NCBI GenBank assembly: GCA_025084515.1
Contig: JAJAGP010000249.1
Span: 434,001-498,000 of the forward strand
DNA length: 64,000 nucleotides
DNA from: Ancistrus triradiatus
Taxonomy: Eukaryota > Chordata > Actinopteri > Siluriformes > Loricariidae
Reading direction: 5' to 3'
Shown: in pieces, positions 44,621 through 56,909 of the stretch
How positions within the stretch are numbered: the first letter of the stretch is position 1
Layout: each line of letters starts with the position of its first letter
Notes under the pieces: model-generated
Told to the model about the DNA's origin: nothing
The model's input: the letters and a program-made list of their open reading frames with translations, nothing else
Databases searched by the model: none
Translations under genes and position numbers: made by a program

Positions 44621-45585
44621 CTGTGGTAACAAAACGAGACAGTTCAGTCAAAAATTGTATACAAATTCTTGAGAGAATTGTAGTCACATATAGCAATATG
44701 TGAAATGGATCAGAGAGGCTTCTGAAAGCATGAGTGATTGATGAATGACCGATACTTTTGTTTGATGGAAGCCAAAAATATTGATATACAGTATTATGAA
44801 CAACATGGAAGATCAGCCAGATGAAACAGACTCAACGAGTGAATGTGAAGCAGTTTAGATATAGATTAGAGAGAATATACAGGTAGTGGGGTAGGGGCGC
44901 AAAGGAGTACTACTTACAATTGGACAGGCACATACCCTTATGAATGCCATTTACAGTTCGTTACAAATAAGTCATACACACAAATACGATCAACTTCTAC
45001 CAAAAAAGTCTCTAAACACATCAACCGAGTTGACAAGCAAGCGAGCACATGACCAGTAAGGTAGTTAACTTAAGTGAATGACGGATTTCTGCTCTTTAAC
45101 TCCCATCTCTGCTTGTGGATCCACGACACTGATTGGCTGTTGAGGTGACCAGCTGTTTATGGTGGCAACATCCAGAATCAAAAGGCAGACTTTAATTCCT
45201 ACCATAAATATATTATATTTTTTAAGACCACAGTTGTTAACGTGAACGGACGTTGATCGGAAGGTCGTGAAATGATACATACCTGTATAGTTTTGTTACT
45301 CCTTGAAGTCTATTCACACCCTACACTTGCTAAGCTGTCAACTGGTCAACATGCCGTGCCTTCAGTATTTGCTTTTGCGCCAAGTTTAAGCCTTTGATTC
45401 AGAAATATGTTTGTTTGAAATCTGCATTCAACTTCACTCTCTGAAAAAAACTTGACTTTATCCTTTTTCTGATCAAAGATTATGATCCTATTTCTCTTAT
45501 GATGGCTGATATTTTGGTGGATCGCTAATCTAACTACAATGGTTCTGGAAAGTTTGCGAATTTATGATAAATGGGATGGTAAATA
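44621..45585 (-). other. gtf2e1: gtf2e1 last intron, 3' part
   Basis: Intron sequence with no recognised element before the MITE at 45586. Confidence 0.6.
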
Positions 45586-45854
45586 CAGTGGGGTAAAAAA
45601 AGTATTTAGTCAGCCACTGATTGTGCATGTTCTCCTACTTAGAAAGATGAAAGAGGTCTGTAATTTGACCTCTCATCTTTCACTGTAATTAGAGGTCTGT
45701 AATTGTAATTACAATGTGTTTCCTGGATTTTTTTTCTCATTTTGTCTCTCATAGTTGAAGTGTACCTATGATGAAAATTACAGACCTCTCTCATCTTTCT
45801 AAGTAGGGGAACTTGCACAATCAGTGGCTGACTAAATACTTTTTTGTCCCACTG
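45586..45854. mobile_element. Tc1-derived MITE in gtf2e1 intron
   Basis: 269 bases flanked by TA (45584-45585, 45855-45856). Ends 'cagtggggtaaaaaaag' and the inverse 'ttttttgtcccactg'; the two arms pair over roughly 100 bases and match the termini of the 18920 and 57154 Tc1 elements. The transposase is entirely deleted, so it is a non-autonomous derivative of that family. Confidence 0.9.
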
Positions 45855-45856
45855 TA

Positions 45857-46339
45857 AATGTTGTTGAAAACACATACATTAACCTACAGTTGGCTAAAAG
45901 AATGAATACAAAGCTTATTTTATAAGTAAGTGTTGAAAATATCATGTAATTTAGTGAGTAATGGATTGAAAGTGAAAAGTAAAAGCAAAGCACTCACTTG
46001 ACTGGTGAACTCAGGGCACTAGCATAGCTCCTAAGCTAACTGCAGCCTGAAAGTTCTGGAGAATTAAATTCCAGTTCTCCTTTCGGTTGGCTGTTATAAG
46101 TAACCCTAAGAATACAGTACTATAGATGTAAAAATAAAGAAAAACAAGATAAACACAATGGCGATTGTGAATCTGAATCACTGAATCATTGTGTACTGAA
46201 TCGTGAGTTTTGGCTGGAACAAGTTGCATGGCTGGACTCAAGTTTAAGCAGGTGCACCGAGAACTGAGCAAACAATGAGAATCGAGACAAATTTTTCTGG
46301 TATAAATTGGGCAAGAACTGAATTTGACGAATTCCAAAG
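45857..46339 (-). other. gtf2e1: gtf2e1 last intron, middle part
   Basis: No exon or classified repeat seen here. Confidence 0.5.
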
Positions 46340-46925
46340 TGGTTGAATACCAAGGTATCACTGTATATCAGCAAAATCTAAAGGAAAGTATCAGGACATC
46401 TCTCTGGGAATGTCATCTTAAGAGAATGTGGATCACGCAGCAAGACAATGATCCTAAACACACAAGTCGTTCTACCACAGAACGGTTAAGAAAAGTGTCT
46501 TACTAAGGTAAGGTTTTGCAATGGTTAAGTCAAAGTCTTGACCTTAATCCAACAGAAATGTTTGGGAACCAGTTCATGTGAGAAAAGCCACCAACATCCC
46601 AAAGTTGAAGCTGTTCTGTTCAGAGGAATGGGCAAGTTCCTCAAAGCCAATATGCAGAAGTGATTAACATTTCTGTGTCAGCTATTGCTATAGAAGGGAA
46701 TCACAACAGACACTGAAAGCAAAAGCTCACATACTTTTTCCACTCACACATGTAATATTGGATCATTTTCCTCATAAAGAAATTACCTAGTATAATAATT
46801 TTCCTCTTTTAATTGTGTTCTCTATCTACTGTTACAACTGAAATCTGATGGTGTTTTAGGTGATATTTATGTGGAAAAACTGATAATTCTACAGCGTTCA
46901 CAAACCTTGTGGCAGTGCTAAGACT
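46340..46925 (+). pseudogene. Tc1 transposase C-terminal relic with right terminal repeat
   Basis: The frame WITQQDNDPKHTSRSTTERLRK carries the second catalytic Asp; about 90 bases on, 'gaccttaatccaacagaaatg' corresponds to the DLNPIE motif with the final Glu. From about 46735 the right terminal repeat follows ('gatcattttcctcat', 'ttgtgttctctatctac') to the 'gttcacaaacc' end. Same terminal family as 38028. 5' half missing. Confidence 0.65.
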
Positions 46926-46985
46926 TAAACTCTGGACCTTCTGGTCTACAGTCCAGTACCTTAACCTCTGCACCACCACAGACCC
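46911..46985 (-). mobile_element. SINE head fragment
   Basis: Minus strand: 'gtggtgcagaggttaaggta', 'cagaaggtccagagtttaag' - A and B box region of the tRNA-derived SINE; the body and tail are absent. Confidence 0.6.
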
Positions 46986-47242
46986 AGCTGCTAGTACATT
47001 TCTGCAGTGCCAAAAATTTCAAAACAAATAAAGAACTCATTAAATTTGGTGCTAAATACATAATCTAAATACTGTGGGTTTGTACATTTTCCGTTTTTGT
47101 GTTTATGTATTTTTGTCTAATGTAGGAGCAAGTAAGTGGATATCCAAACAAGCTTAGATCTGAATAGATCTGAAAACACTAAACCAGAACAAAAAGCAGA
47201 GCAGAAGAGTGATAGAGTGCACTAGAGTGAGAAGGTACTGAC

Positions 47243-47481
47243 TGTTCTTGAGGGCATCCGTCTCGTTGTAAGCACCCTGCACGGTGCTCTGAGTCAGCCA
47301 CACTGGTCTCTCCTTCTGGACTTTGGTCTCGGCTGCTTGGCTCTGTTGGGTTTCCTGCTCCTCCATGCTGATCATCACATCTTGAGTGTACAGATCTGCA
47401 TACAAATTCTTTGTCTTCCTCCCGATCTCCCGACCTAGTGCTCCAGGTCCAGCAGAACCTCCAGAGGCGGTTGCACGGTCC
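47243..47481 (-). CDS. gtf2e1: gtf2e1 (TFIIE alpha) penultimate coding exon
   Basis: 239 bases between acceptor CTCAGCAG|G (47481) and donor AACA|GTCAGT (GT at 47242-47241); entered in phase 2 and left in phase 1, which joins cleanly to the exons on both sides. Encodes DRATASGGSAGPGALGREIG, then LYADLYTQDVMISMEEQE and ERPVWLTQSTVQGAYNE. LYTQDVxIxM and ERPxWLxxSTVQGAY are conserved landmarks of the central region of animal TFIIE alpha, between the zinc ribbon and the acidic tail. The Gly/Ala-rich start and the Gln/Ala stretch (QQSQAAET) are less conserved. An alternative acceptor three bases upstream (CAG|CAG) would add one residue. Confidence 0.93.
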
Positions 47482-49333
47482 CTGCTGAGAAATGAGACAG
47501 TAATGTGAAGGTATTATGAGTGAGAGATTAAACTGACATAAATAGGAAAGGAAAAGTAGCTGCTGTGAAAGCAAGATGTATCTATATACTTAAAATGAAA
47601 GTAAAACATCTTCAGGTGGAACACAAACATAAGCATGTGAATACAGTTTCCTATACAATAATTGGCACCAGTCTTAAAGATCAGTAAAAATAATAAGAAA
47701 TTTACCCTTTTCGCAAATTAGCGTAGTCGTAAAGAGACTGAGATAATTTACTTCCATTAAAGGTTGGATTTAAGTCTGAGAAAAAAAAAATCTCATCGAG
47801 AAATATGAACTTTTAACAAAACTATGGAGGATTCTGGGGATCTGGCAACCCAGAGCGTGCTGTATGGACAGTGTACAGGCTGTTTACAGCTGCTAGCAGT
47901 TTTCACTTTTGAGCTGTTTTACTCCTGATCACGTTATCATCTTTACAGTACTTTTGCCATCTTTTAACCTTTTCCTTTTTATTACTGGTCGATAATATTT
48001 TTTTTTGCCACAAATAAATATTTAGAGGGTTTACGGGTCTATCGGCATAGTGTGTTTGTAGCTTAGACATTAGCTAACTACCAGAGACTCTTTATCTCAG
48101 CTTCACCTTTTGCTGTAGTATATATTTTATAACTTTTTACAGCCTTTTCCCACTATTTTTTCTGGGACACAACAGAGGGCAGTAACTCTCTCCCTCCTCC
48201 GGTTGGCTGGGGACGATGTGCTGCCAAGGACTTTCCTGCCGAGGACTCAAGATCCTAAAGTGACACTGTGTAACAGACTAAATAATGCCGATATGTATAT
48301 TTTTTATGTTGTTCTTTAACCATTACTATGGACTTATTTGACTAGAAAAATTAATCTCATTCTTACATTTATAATCTACGCCACCCAAAGAGATTGGGTC
48401 CCGTTTTGAGTATTGGTCTTGCCAAGGTTTCTTTTTTTTATAACATTTAGGGAGTTTTTCCCCTGCCACTGGTTTTTCTTAGTAAGCCTCCCAAATAATC
48501 TGTTGGCATGGATTTTTTAAATCTGATGGTAGAGACTTGGTGACCCCAAGATGCTACTTTTTTCTTTAAATCCCCAGCAGTGAATTTCTTAAAGGTGCTA
48601 ATAATTGTGGCAAGTTTTGATAAGGGATTTTTTCAAGACTAAATTTGAGTTTTGCAATTTGAGTAAATTGTGGGAATGAGCTAATTCACCAAAAGGTGAA
48701 TTTCTTATAACCCTTTTTACTCATGTTTACCGGGGGTGCCAATAATTGTGGAAGAGACATTGTCTATGTCACATAGCGACACAGACAATGGTTACATGGC
48801 CACAAAATTTTATCCCAATTTAAGAACAATTTCAAACAATTCAAACAATTTAAGAATAAAAGTAAAACTGATCTGTGATACAGTGAGCACCATATGCACC
48901 AGATGCCACTTGCACTAAAGCTAAACAATACAATTTACGGTGCCTACTGAATCTTTTTTTTTTCCTGTCGTCACACGTTACATGCATGGTTTAAAAGCAC
49001 AACAGTAAATTTAATTAATTGTTGCATTTCAGATCCAGTTTAAGCCCTACAATCAGATGTTTAGTTCAGCAGAAAGAGATAGTCTTCACACCTGATTCAT
49101 AATTAGAGTAATGGATTCAAGTGTGACAAACTGCTGCTTTGAATTGCTCTAAACTTTTCTTATTTGTAAAGTTGTACTAATGCATGCTACATTTATGTTT
49201 AGGCACTTCCCAAGGACCTGGATAAAATGTGAAGGGATCCGACAACAATACACTAAACTGCAGTTCCTGTTCTCAAGCACACACACGCACACACACAAAA
49301 TGCAGGAAAAAAAAACAAACAAGCAAAGCAAAC
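47482..49333 (-). other. gtf2e1: gtf2e1 intron with repeat debris
   Basis: 1.85 kb. About 48160-48620 resembles a dispersed fish repeat ('ctgccaaggactttcctgcc', 'tgccaaggtttctttt', 'agggagtttttcccctgcc'), and 'ggtgccaataattgtgg' at 48735-48751 and a near copy at 48594-48611 are typical Tc1-terminal words. No exon seen. Confidence 0.5.
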
Positions 49334-49535
49334 CTCTGTTTCAGCACAGGGATTTCGGCTGGCTCTGGTTCCAGCAGCTCATGTGACAGGTTGACGTCTT
49401 CAGTCTCCCGCAGCAATACGTAAATGGGTTCGATCTGCTCATTGAATCTAGCAACCAGTGTCCGGGCATCTTTCTTTGGCACAGCCGACTCATCCTCCTC
49501 CACCTCAGTCTGGCAGAATGTACAGCGGAATGTAC
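49334..49535 (-). CDS. gtf2e1: gtf2e1 (TFIIE alpha) exon with second half of the zinc ribbon
   Basis: 202 bases between acceptor ACCTCAG|GT (49535, phase 1 entry) and donor CAGAG|GTTTGC (GT at 49333-49332, phase 2). Encodes TFRCTFCQTEVEEDESAVPK, then KDARTLVARFNEQIEPIYVL, LRETEDVNLSHELLEPEPAE. The CTFC pair is the second Cys-x2-Cys of the C4 zinc ribbon; the first pair would be in the next exon upstream, which is not in the window. Residues after it form the helix that follows the ribbon in human TFIIE alpha. Together the three exons give 292 C-terminal residues; the human protein has about 439. Confidence 0.95.
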
Positions 49536-50255
49536 CTGAGGTATAGAAAACAACCAAACTACAGAATTAACACAGCAACATACACAGTAAGCCTGTAACC
49601 ATACAACTACATTATAATATTTGTAAAGAATGTTCAGGACTTTAACCTCATCATAAAGTATACTGATCAAGGACTAGTCAATAGGCCACTGGCAAATATG
49701 AATAGCTTAGACTTCATAGCTGAGACTGGTCAGTCTGTTCCCATCTCACAAGTTTTATACAAAACTGGTCTGTATGGCAGCGTGGTAAGAAAGAAGCTTT
49801 TTTTTTTTGGAAAATGTGCTGCACCGTGTCTTATTTGCACTTCTGATGCAAAATGACAGATGAGACCAAAGATGTACTCTTTGGACTCAACAACCCCAAA
49901 GATGGCACAAAATAAACAAAGCTTGAGGATAGGAAGGTGAATGCCCTTGAGTGGCAAGTCAGCTCTGTTCTAAATTTTATAGAAAATCTGCGGATGGACC
50001 ACAACATCTGACTGAACTCAAACTTCTACAAGGAAGAACGGGGAAATACTCTTCACTATAGATGTGCTAAGCATTGAGAGATGTATTCAGACAGACAGAT
50101 TACTGTAATTAAAGCAATATGTAGCTCCATGAAAGATTAAATCAAGGGTCTGATCACTTATCCAACCCTGTTGGAGTTTATATACAGGACTGCAAAATTA
50201 GATTTTTCAGGCCACCATTAGATTTGTTGTGAAGCAACATTATAGCAACCATATA
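49536..50255 (-). other. gtf2e1: gtf2e1 upstream intron, proximal part
   Basis: No exon or named repeat recognised. The next upstream coding exon is expected further right. Confidence 0.5.
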
Positions 50256-51738
50256 CACTGCTCAAAAAAATAAAGGGAACACTCAAATAACACATCCTGG
50301 ATCTGAATGAATGAATGAATGAATGAAACATTCCCATTGAATACTTTGTTCTGTACAAAGTTGAATGTGCTGACAAAATCACACAAAAATCATCAATGGA
50401 AATCAAATGTATTAACCAATGGAGGCCTGGATTTGGAGTCACACACAAAATTAAAGTGGAAAAACACACTACAGGCTGATCCAACTTTGATGTAATGTCC
50501 TTAAAACAAGTCGGATGGTCTCCTGAGGGATCTCCTCCCAGACCTGGACTAAAGCATCCGCCAACTCCAAGACAGCCTGTGGTGGAATGTGACGTTGGTG
50601 GATGGAGCGAGACATGATGTCCCAGATGTGCTCAATCGGATTCAGGTCTGGGGAACGGGCGGGCCAGTCCATAGCTTCAATGCCTTCATCTTGCAGGAAC
50701 TGCTGACACAGTCCAGCCACATGAGGTCTAGCATTGTCCTGCATTAGGAGGAACCCAGGGCCAACCGCACCAGCATATGGTCTCACAAGGGGTCAGAGGA
50801 TCTCATCTCGGTACCTAATGGCAGAGAGGCTACCTCTGGCGAGCACATGGAGGCTGTGCGGCCCTCCAAAGAAATGCCACCCCACACCATTACTGACCCA
50901 CTGTCAAACCGGTCATGCTGAAGGATGTTGCAGGCAGCAGATCGCTGTCCACGGCGTCTCCAGACTCTGTCACGTCTGTCACATGTGCTCAGTTTGAACC
51001 TGTTTTCATCTTTGAAGAGCACAGGGCGCCAGTGGCGAATTTGCCAATCCTGGTGTTCTCTGGCAAATGCCAAGCGTCCTGCACGGTGTTGGGCTGTGAG
51101 CACAACCCCCATCTGTGGACGTCGAGCCCTCATAGCATACTCATGGAGTCAGGTTCTAACTGTTTGTGCAGACACATGCACATTTGTGGCCTGCTGGAGG
51201 TCATTTTGCAGGGCTCTGGCAGTGCTCCTCCTGTTCCTCCTTGCACAAAGGCGGAGGTAGCGGTCCTGCTGCTGGGTTGTTGCCCTCCTACGGCATCCTC
51301 CACGTCTCCTGGTGTACTGGCCTGTCTCCTGGTAGCGCCTACAGCCTCTGGACACTACGCTGACAGACACAGCAAACCTTGCCACAGCTCGCATTGATGT
51401 GCCATCATGGATGAGCTGCACTACCTGAGCCACTTGTGTGGGTTGTGGAGTCCATCTCATGCTACCACGAGTGTGAAAGCACCACCGACATTCAAAAGTG
51501 ACCAAAACATCAGCCAGAAAGCATAGCTACTGAGAGGTGGTCTGTGGTCCCCACATTCAGAACCACTCATTTGAGTGCGTCTTGCTAATTGCCAATAATT
51601 TCCACCTGTTGCCTATTCCATTTGCACAACAGCATGTGAAATTGATTGTCAATCAGTGTTGCTTCCTAAGTGGAGAGTTTGATTTACTTGGTGTTATACT
51701 GTGTTGTTTAAGTGTTCCCTTTGTTTTTTTGAGCAGTG
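50256..51738 (-). mobile_element. Tc1-like element, full length, TA-flanked
   Basis: Flanked by TA (50254-50255 and 51739-51740). Ends 'cactgctcaaaaaaataaag' and the inverse 'ctttgtttttttgagcagtg' (inverted repeats of about 40-60 bases, with 'gggaacactcaaataacac'). 1483 bases, normal for the superfamily. A (TGAA)n run at 50304-50327 has expanded in the left arm. Confidence 0.92.
50469..51460 (-). pseudogene. Tc1 (DD34E) transposase, frameshifted but with all three acids
   Basis: Read right to left on the minus strand: the N-terminal helix-turn-helix region (QVVQLIHDGTSMRAVARF, GCRRYQETGQYTRR, RRRATTQQQDRYL), then in a second frame HRAGRLAFAREHQDW and the first catalytic Asp in LFKDENRF, then SVMVWGGIS. 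A third frame carries MQDNARPHVA (second Asp) and WPARSPDLNPIEHIWD (final Glu); Asp to Glu spacing is 34 residues between, i.e. DD34E. Two frameshifts (about 51140 and 50785) separate otherwise well-kept segments, so it is among the youngest-looking transposases in the window. Confidence 0.88.
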
Positions 51739-51740
51739 TA

Positions 51741-54700
51741 TAACATATTGATGACAATTTGACCCAAAAAATTCGAACTCCTTACTCTTTTCTAGTGTGG
51801 ATGATTAAATATTGATTTCAGTCTGTATAACAAGTTTGACTATTTCAATAGGTATGATTTTTGATGGGGCACTGTCAATAAACAGAAGAAACTGATGCTT
51901 TTGGCTGAAGCAACTGATCAAACAGTGGCAGAAGCAATAGCAACCTGAGATTTACTAGCCTTTCTGTTAGATAAAATAAAATACACCAAATAATAATAAT
52001 TAAAAAATAACACCAACGCTGCAGCATGAGAGTCGTTTTATGACTTGATACAAGTCTAACAAATGACGTACACACATGGATACACCCACCATTGACTAGC
52101 AGTAGAGGTCTGAGTTCCCACGAGGCTCGTAGGACCCACCACAATGTCATGTGGTGTTTAATGTCACAAAGTTTAATGTCTTGTGGCATATGACTACATT
52201 TCAATTTCAAGCATGAGAACATGTTAAGCAATTCAGTGCGTGCAAGAGGAGCACAACAAGTGTAAAGAAAAATCACATTAATAAAGTCTACACATAACGA
52301 TAATAATCACAAAATAATCAACATGTACGAATAACATAATGGGATAACAGAATAACAATAAGAAAGGAATAAACTCATTCTAAACAGTTGTGAAGCAACC
52401 ATTCAGCTAAAAAACAAAAAAAAGGAAGGTGTATACATAATTAAGACTGACATATGGCAATCATTTTTGGTTGTGACAAATGCAGAAGGAAATCAACTAC
52501 CATTTGTTTGCTGCAATAACTGTCAGAAAGTGTTAGTGTACCTCTCTTTCAAAGTGTCATGTGTGCGCAGTTCAAAAAGAAACAATTCAAAGTGATAAAG
52601 GAAAACAAAATGACAGAAAATGTGTGCAATTCATCTGCATTGACATGCGACCATTTGACACATCATCTCGTCAGGGCTTTTTCGAACCCGCGGAGCACTT
52701 AGCTGATACAACAGCAAGACGTTGTATAAACGTGATGTAAAAACAGATGTTGCCACATTCCACAAATATTTCACTGCACAATGATGAATACTATAACCGA
52801 AATGGTCTCTCACAGACAGCATGATAGAGACCATCATGCAAAAATGGCTATGCTGTGACCACAAGACACTAGAAGGAAAACTATAGTATGATGTTAGGGA
52901 TATTAGATGTTGTCAAAAAAAATAAATAACCAAATAAAAAAAATTCTCCATTTTCTTGGATTGTTGATAACAAAATTTATACAATACTTTGTCAGTGTAT
53001 GCCTTGGTGTAAAGTATTCAAAAGTTCTCTCTCGATTGCTTGAACTGGCACCGTGTCGTGATTTAATTCGTAACAGCATTTGTTACCTCTTGCCACTTGT
53101 TGCTTTTCTTGTCGTAAGACAAGAATGATTCCGCTAAGGTTTGCTGAGTGTCTTTTTGTGCTGGTACCTTGCCTGGTCTATGCTTGGGCAGCTGACTCCC
53201 AAAGTTTGTTATAATCTTCAAATTCCGCAGGGTTTAGTTACCACTGCCAAAACATCAGGAAAAGGAAAAGTAATGGACTAATAGATGACGGAACACGAAA
53301 CTTAAAAAAACACACAAAAAAACCACAATAAAGAACCCCCAAAATAATTTTGACAATTAATAGGTACATTTATAACAAAATAATTTGATTAGAAAGGTCA
53401 TTGTTATCAAGTCTTTTACACAGTGAGCAGTAATCTGACGTCCTCTGTATACTTGGCTTTATGGCATTTCTTTGACTGATTATTTAACTTTTGTATTTGC
53501 AGTCGGATCTCACTAGTTAAACAGTTTTTACTGAGTACATTTTCTTGCAATAGAAACAATTATTGACAAATGATCATCCTATAATTACCAGTACTGCTGA
53601 GTTGAATAAATATGAGCTGATTATAATTGGTATTGATAATCTACTTGATTGTGAATGACTAATTTTCAGTAGTTTGGAAGTTATGACAAACTTAACATTA
53701 CTAGTGTGAACATATAGAGACGTTTGCCACATTGGTAATTAAACTAAAAATAAAACGCCAGTTGAACAGCTATTAATGACCTTAACTTCCTCTTCAAACT
53801 CGGATGATTAAAAACCTTGCATGTCACATAATAGATCTCACTCATGTGTTTTATATTTGAGGACATGACTTATGTCACTGTTATCTATGATATTTGCTAA
53901 ACTGCCACTCTGTGAGGCTTAAAATAATTCCATACATTATTTATTGCATGTACTTTCTCTACAAGCCGTGGACATTTAGAAAAAACGCTGGTATAAGCAG
54001 CCATTAACTCTGTCCATTTTCTCTTCTCATTCACCCTTGTTGAGCTGCAGGGAGAGGAAGCAGAGCACTGTCCCCATATAATGCCCCCCTATGGCACATC
54101 GATGCAACTCGCAGAAATTAATTCAGCTCTTCTTTAAAGCATGGTCTTTCTTATAGTACCAGCACCAATAAAATGAGGTATCCTACCATTTTTAATAACA
54201 AGGTATCGAGATACTTTTCTAGTATCGGTAAAACGTGAAACACTACGACAGACTGCGAGAATGGTGGTGTCTGTATTTTGTCTAGCCTTTGTAACTGACA
54301 GAGGGATTGCTATCCTGTGCGTCTTCACCAGGTACAACAGCAGCAGAAACCTAACAATGTAATGTGTCAGATGCTTTTGCAAACTGCAGTGATATAAAAT
54401 GCGTGTGACATCTCTCAGTGTTTGATAGATGTTAAGTAGATCACATATTTCAAGCATTCCTGACGAGGCAGGTTGACAAAACCTCTGAATCATTCCGAGG
54501 AAATGCAGTGGAGATCCAGATATGCTAGATATGTACTGCAAAAACATGAAATTTCAACAACACAGCTGGAGCATAATCAATATGGTAAGACTGAGCACAT
54601 CAACAAATGCATGCTGACAAGTTAGGTCCTTTCTGAAACCTTTCAAAGATGCAACAGATTATTTGGAATCAGACAGCTCAACACTAAATTCATCTTTAAT

Positions 54701-54849
54701 ACTCCCATGGTCTGTCAGAATTACGATGCACTTCACTAAAGCGTCAGCAGAACCTGCACTCACTGAAGTTTGTGTGCAACATCTGAAAGACCTGATGCCC
54801 ACAGGCAAATCAGCACCAACTTCTGTCCAAGTGCTCTTCAGAGTGGCAA
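51741..54849 (-). other. gtf2e1 upstream intron: no gene or classified repeat seen
   Basis: 3.1 kb with no recognised terminal repeat, exon or RNA gene. Minus-strand open frames at 51875-52276 and 54134-54547 (133 and 137 codons) have no domain I recognise and no good splice context. Confidence 0.45.
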
Positions 54850-55046
54850 TATTTACATTTACAGCATTTAGCAGACGCCCTTATCCAGAGCGACTTACAA
54901 TTGATACAGTCTTACAATCCAAGCAATTGTGGGTTAAGGGTCTTGCTCAAGGACCCAACAGTGGCAGCTTGGCAGTCGTGGGATTTGAACTCTGGACCTT
55001 CTGGTTCATAGTCCAGTACCTTTAACCGCTAGGCTACCACAGTCCC
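54850..55046 (-). mobile_element. tRNA-derived SINE, nearly intact
   Basis: Minus strand: 'gtggtagcctagcggttaaa' (A box), 'gagttcaaatccc' (B box), 'ctgccactgttgggtcc', 'gtcgctctggataagggc' and 'gtctgctaaatgctg' tail. It lies beside a hAT relic. Confidence 0.9.
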
Positions 55047-55319
55047 TTCTTATTTAAGTTTGAATATTTCTTACTCCAAAAGTGTGACACCTAAAGATGG
55101 TCATTAATAAATGTACAACAAAGTTGTCATGAATGTGGACTTAAATGTGAGGCCTGAGCCTCCAACTTAGAAAGTGCATTTCTTTGACTTTGAAGATTGG
55201 GAGGATACAGGTTCCAGGTCAAGTGATGGATGATCAATGACTTTGGATTCAGATATAAAGAACTGTTTAAGAGTAAAATGGACATGCTGGAGACAACAGG
55301 ATCACACCGTTTTAGTCAG
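55047..55319 (+). other. Possible upstream part of the hAT relic
   Basis: Contains a degraded frame (DFEDWEDTGSRSSDG and similar) that may belong to the hAT transposase ending at 55440. No terminal repeats assigned. Confidence 0.3.
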
Positions 55320-55440
55320 TGGTAGAAAAACCACATGCTTGAGTCCCTGTCACTTAGTAAACCTGCCCTTCACAAACTCTGCATACTAAGATCTAGCACA
55401 CCATCAGAAGAGGCCTTTAGCTTTGTGGATGTGGAAATCT
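55320..55440 (+). pseudogene. hAT transposase C-terminal (dimerisation) relic
   Basis: One frame, with a single stop after the first Trp, reads W-stop-KNHMLESLSLSKPALHKL then SSTPSEEAFSFVDVEI. This is the hAT C-terminal signature (WWKxxxxxFPxLxxLAxxxL...PATSxPSERxFSxAGxI). Degraded at several of the conserved positions. Confidence 0.5.
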
Positions 55441-56264
55441 GAAGTAAGCTAACTTATCCCATTGTCCATGGAAATTTGTGCTGACTCAATTATTAAGAAA
55501 TTATCACCAACTATGACTAGTTTGACTCTGAAAGGGGGGGAATAAATCTCACCAAAGATTCATGAATAATTTGACTAACGTTTACTTATAAGCTACTTAA
55601 CTGTTAAATGAATTGTTAAGTTAATTATTGCAGCTTTATTAATTACATATTAAATATGCGGCATATTTTATTTATAATCATCTCAAATAAAGTGGGTTGC
55701 TAGGCTGCACCTTTATATGCAATTACCTGGTTAATATGACCACCTGAATCTTTTTTGTATCCATGTTAAGGTTTATAGAGGCCAATCACTTTTGTATAGA
55801 CATTTTGTGTTGTCTGTAGCACAGCCAGCCAAAATAAACATTTCAGATTTTAGTTCATGCTTTGTGTTGATTAAGAATAAACAGTCACTGCTGAGAATGA
55901 AATTAAACAGGCCAGATGTCCACTAGAAAATAATTTATTTGTGAATAAAGTATGTCAAATATTGGATGTCATTTACCCTCACACAGTACTGCAGGCCGAA
56001 ACATCTACATTACAGGGAGAAGTGGGACTAATGTTCTGGGCAGGGCAGGATTTCAAAAAAATAAAAATAAAAAATAAAAAAGTCTTGCGCAGACCTCTAA
56101 CTGTTGGTTTGGCATGAATAGCTGGGCTGGTTGGCCATCTGCTTCTGAATTTATTTACAGTCAGTCTGATGAGACCATACAGAGCAGAATGAGGTGCATG
56201 TATATACCAAAACATTAAAATCCCTTAGTACGTAAGAATTTGTATATAGTTATTATGTATATAC
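55441..56264 (-). other. gtf2e1 upstream intron: no gene seen
   Basis: No recognised element; an A-rich run near 56057-56082. Confidence 0.5.
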
Positions 56265-56464
56265 GCCGGCACGGTGGTGCAGTGGTTAGTACTGTCACCT
56301 AGAAGCTCTGAGACCCCTGGTTCCTAGGCTCTGCCTGTGTGAAGTTTGCATGTTCTCCCCGTGTTTGCATATTTTTTCTCTGTACTCCGGTTTTCTCCCA
56401 CATTCCAACGACATGCGTTAGGTTAATTGGTGTTTTCAAAGTGCCCCTTAGTGTGTGAATGTGT

Positions 56465-56505
<41 letters not shown>

Positions 56506-56620
56506 CTACGAAGGATTGGCACCCTGTCTAGGGTTGTTCCTGCCTTGCACCGTGTTTCTGGCTAGACACCGACTCACCCACAACCCAGACTAGGCTAAGC
56601 AGATAAGACAGTGAATGAAT
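56265..56620 (+). mobile_element. SINE-like repeat, full length
   Basis: The best copy of its family here: head 'gccggcacggtggtgcagtg', 'gtgaagtttgcatgttctcc', 'ggttttctcccacattcc', 'gacatgcgttaggttaattg', a (CA)n microsatellite, 'aaggattggcaccctgtc', 'ttgttcctgccttgcacc', and a tail 'aagcagataagacagtg' plus 'aatgaatta'. Confidence 0.85.
56467..56502. repeat. (AC)n microsatellite in the SINE
   Basis: About 18 AC units at the position where this repeat family has GT/CA-rich sequence. Confidence 0.97.
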
Positions 56621-56645
56621 TAATATACTATCTATACAGTTAAGA

Positions 56646-56760
56646 TTGTCACACTCCCCTCATTCGCTTGTCGTCTTCCCACAATGCATCCTGGTGCAAT
56701 CACTCCCCAGGTTAACAATGCACAAAGAAAATGATGGAAAAGAAAATGGGGATTTGCAGG
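56646..56760 (-). mobile_element. Fragment of the same DNA-transposon repeat as 40146
   Basis: 'tcttcccacaatgcatcctg' and 'cactccccaggttaac' match the block that follows the part seen at 40146-40460 in the same fish repeat. Short and decayed. Confidence 0.4.
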
Positions 56761-56909
56761 ACCACATGACTAAGACCAAGAACAAAGCAGGGCGTGCAGA
56801 ATTGTGTGTTTTGACACATTCCTCACAATCAGGCACAATTAAACCTTTGTGAGTTGTACTACAGTAGATATTTTGTCTAGTAGCTGATGATGATTGATGA
56901 GCCTTGAAA

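Noticed and set aside
54134..54547. 137-codon minus-strand frame as a missing gtf2e1 exon
   Set aside because: Contains no winged-helix or CxxC zinc-ribbon features of TFIIE alpha and lacks suitable splice borders.
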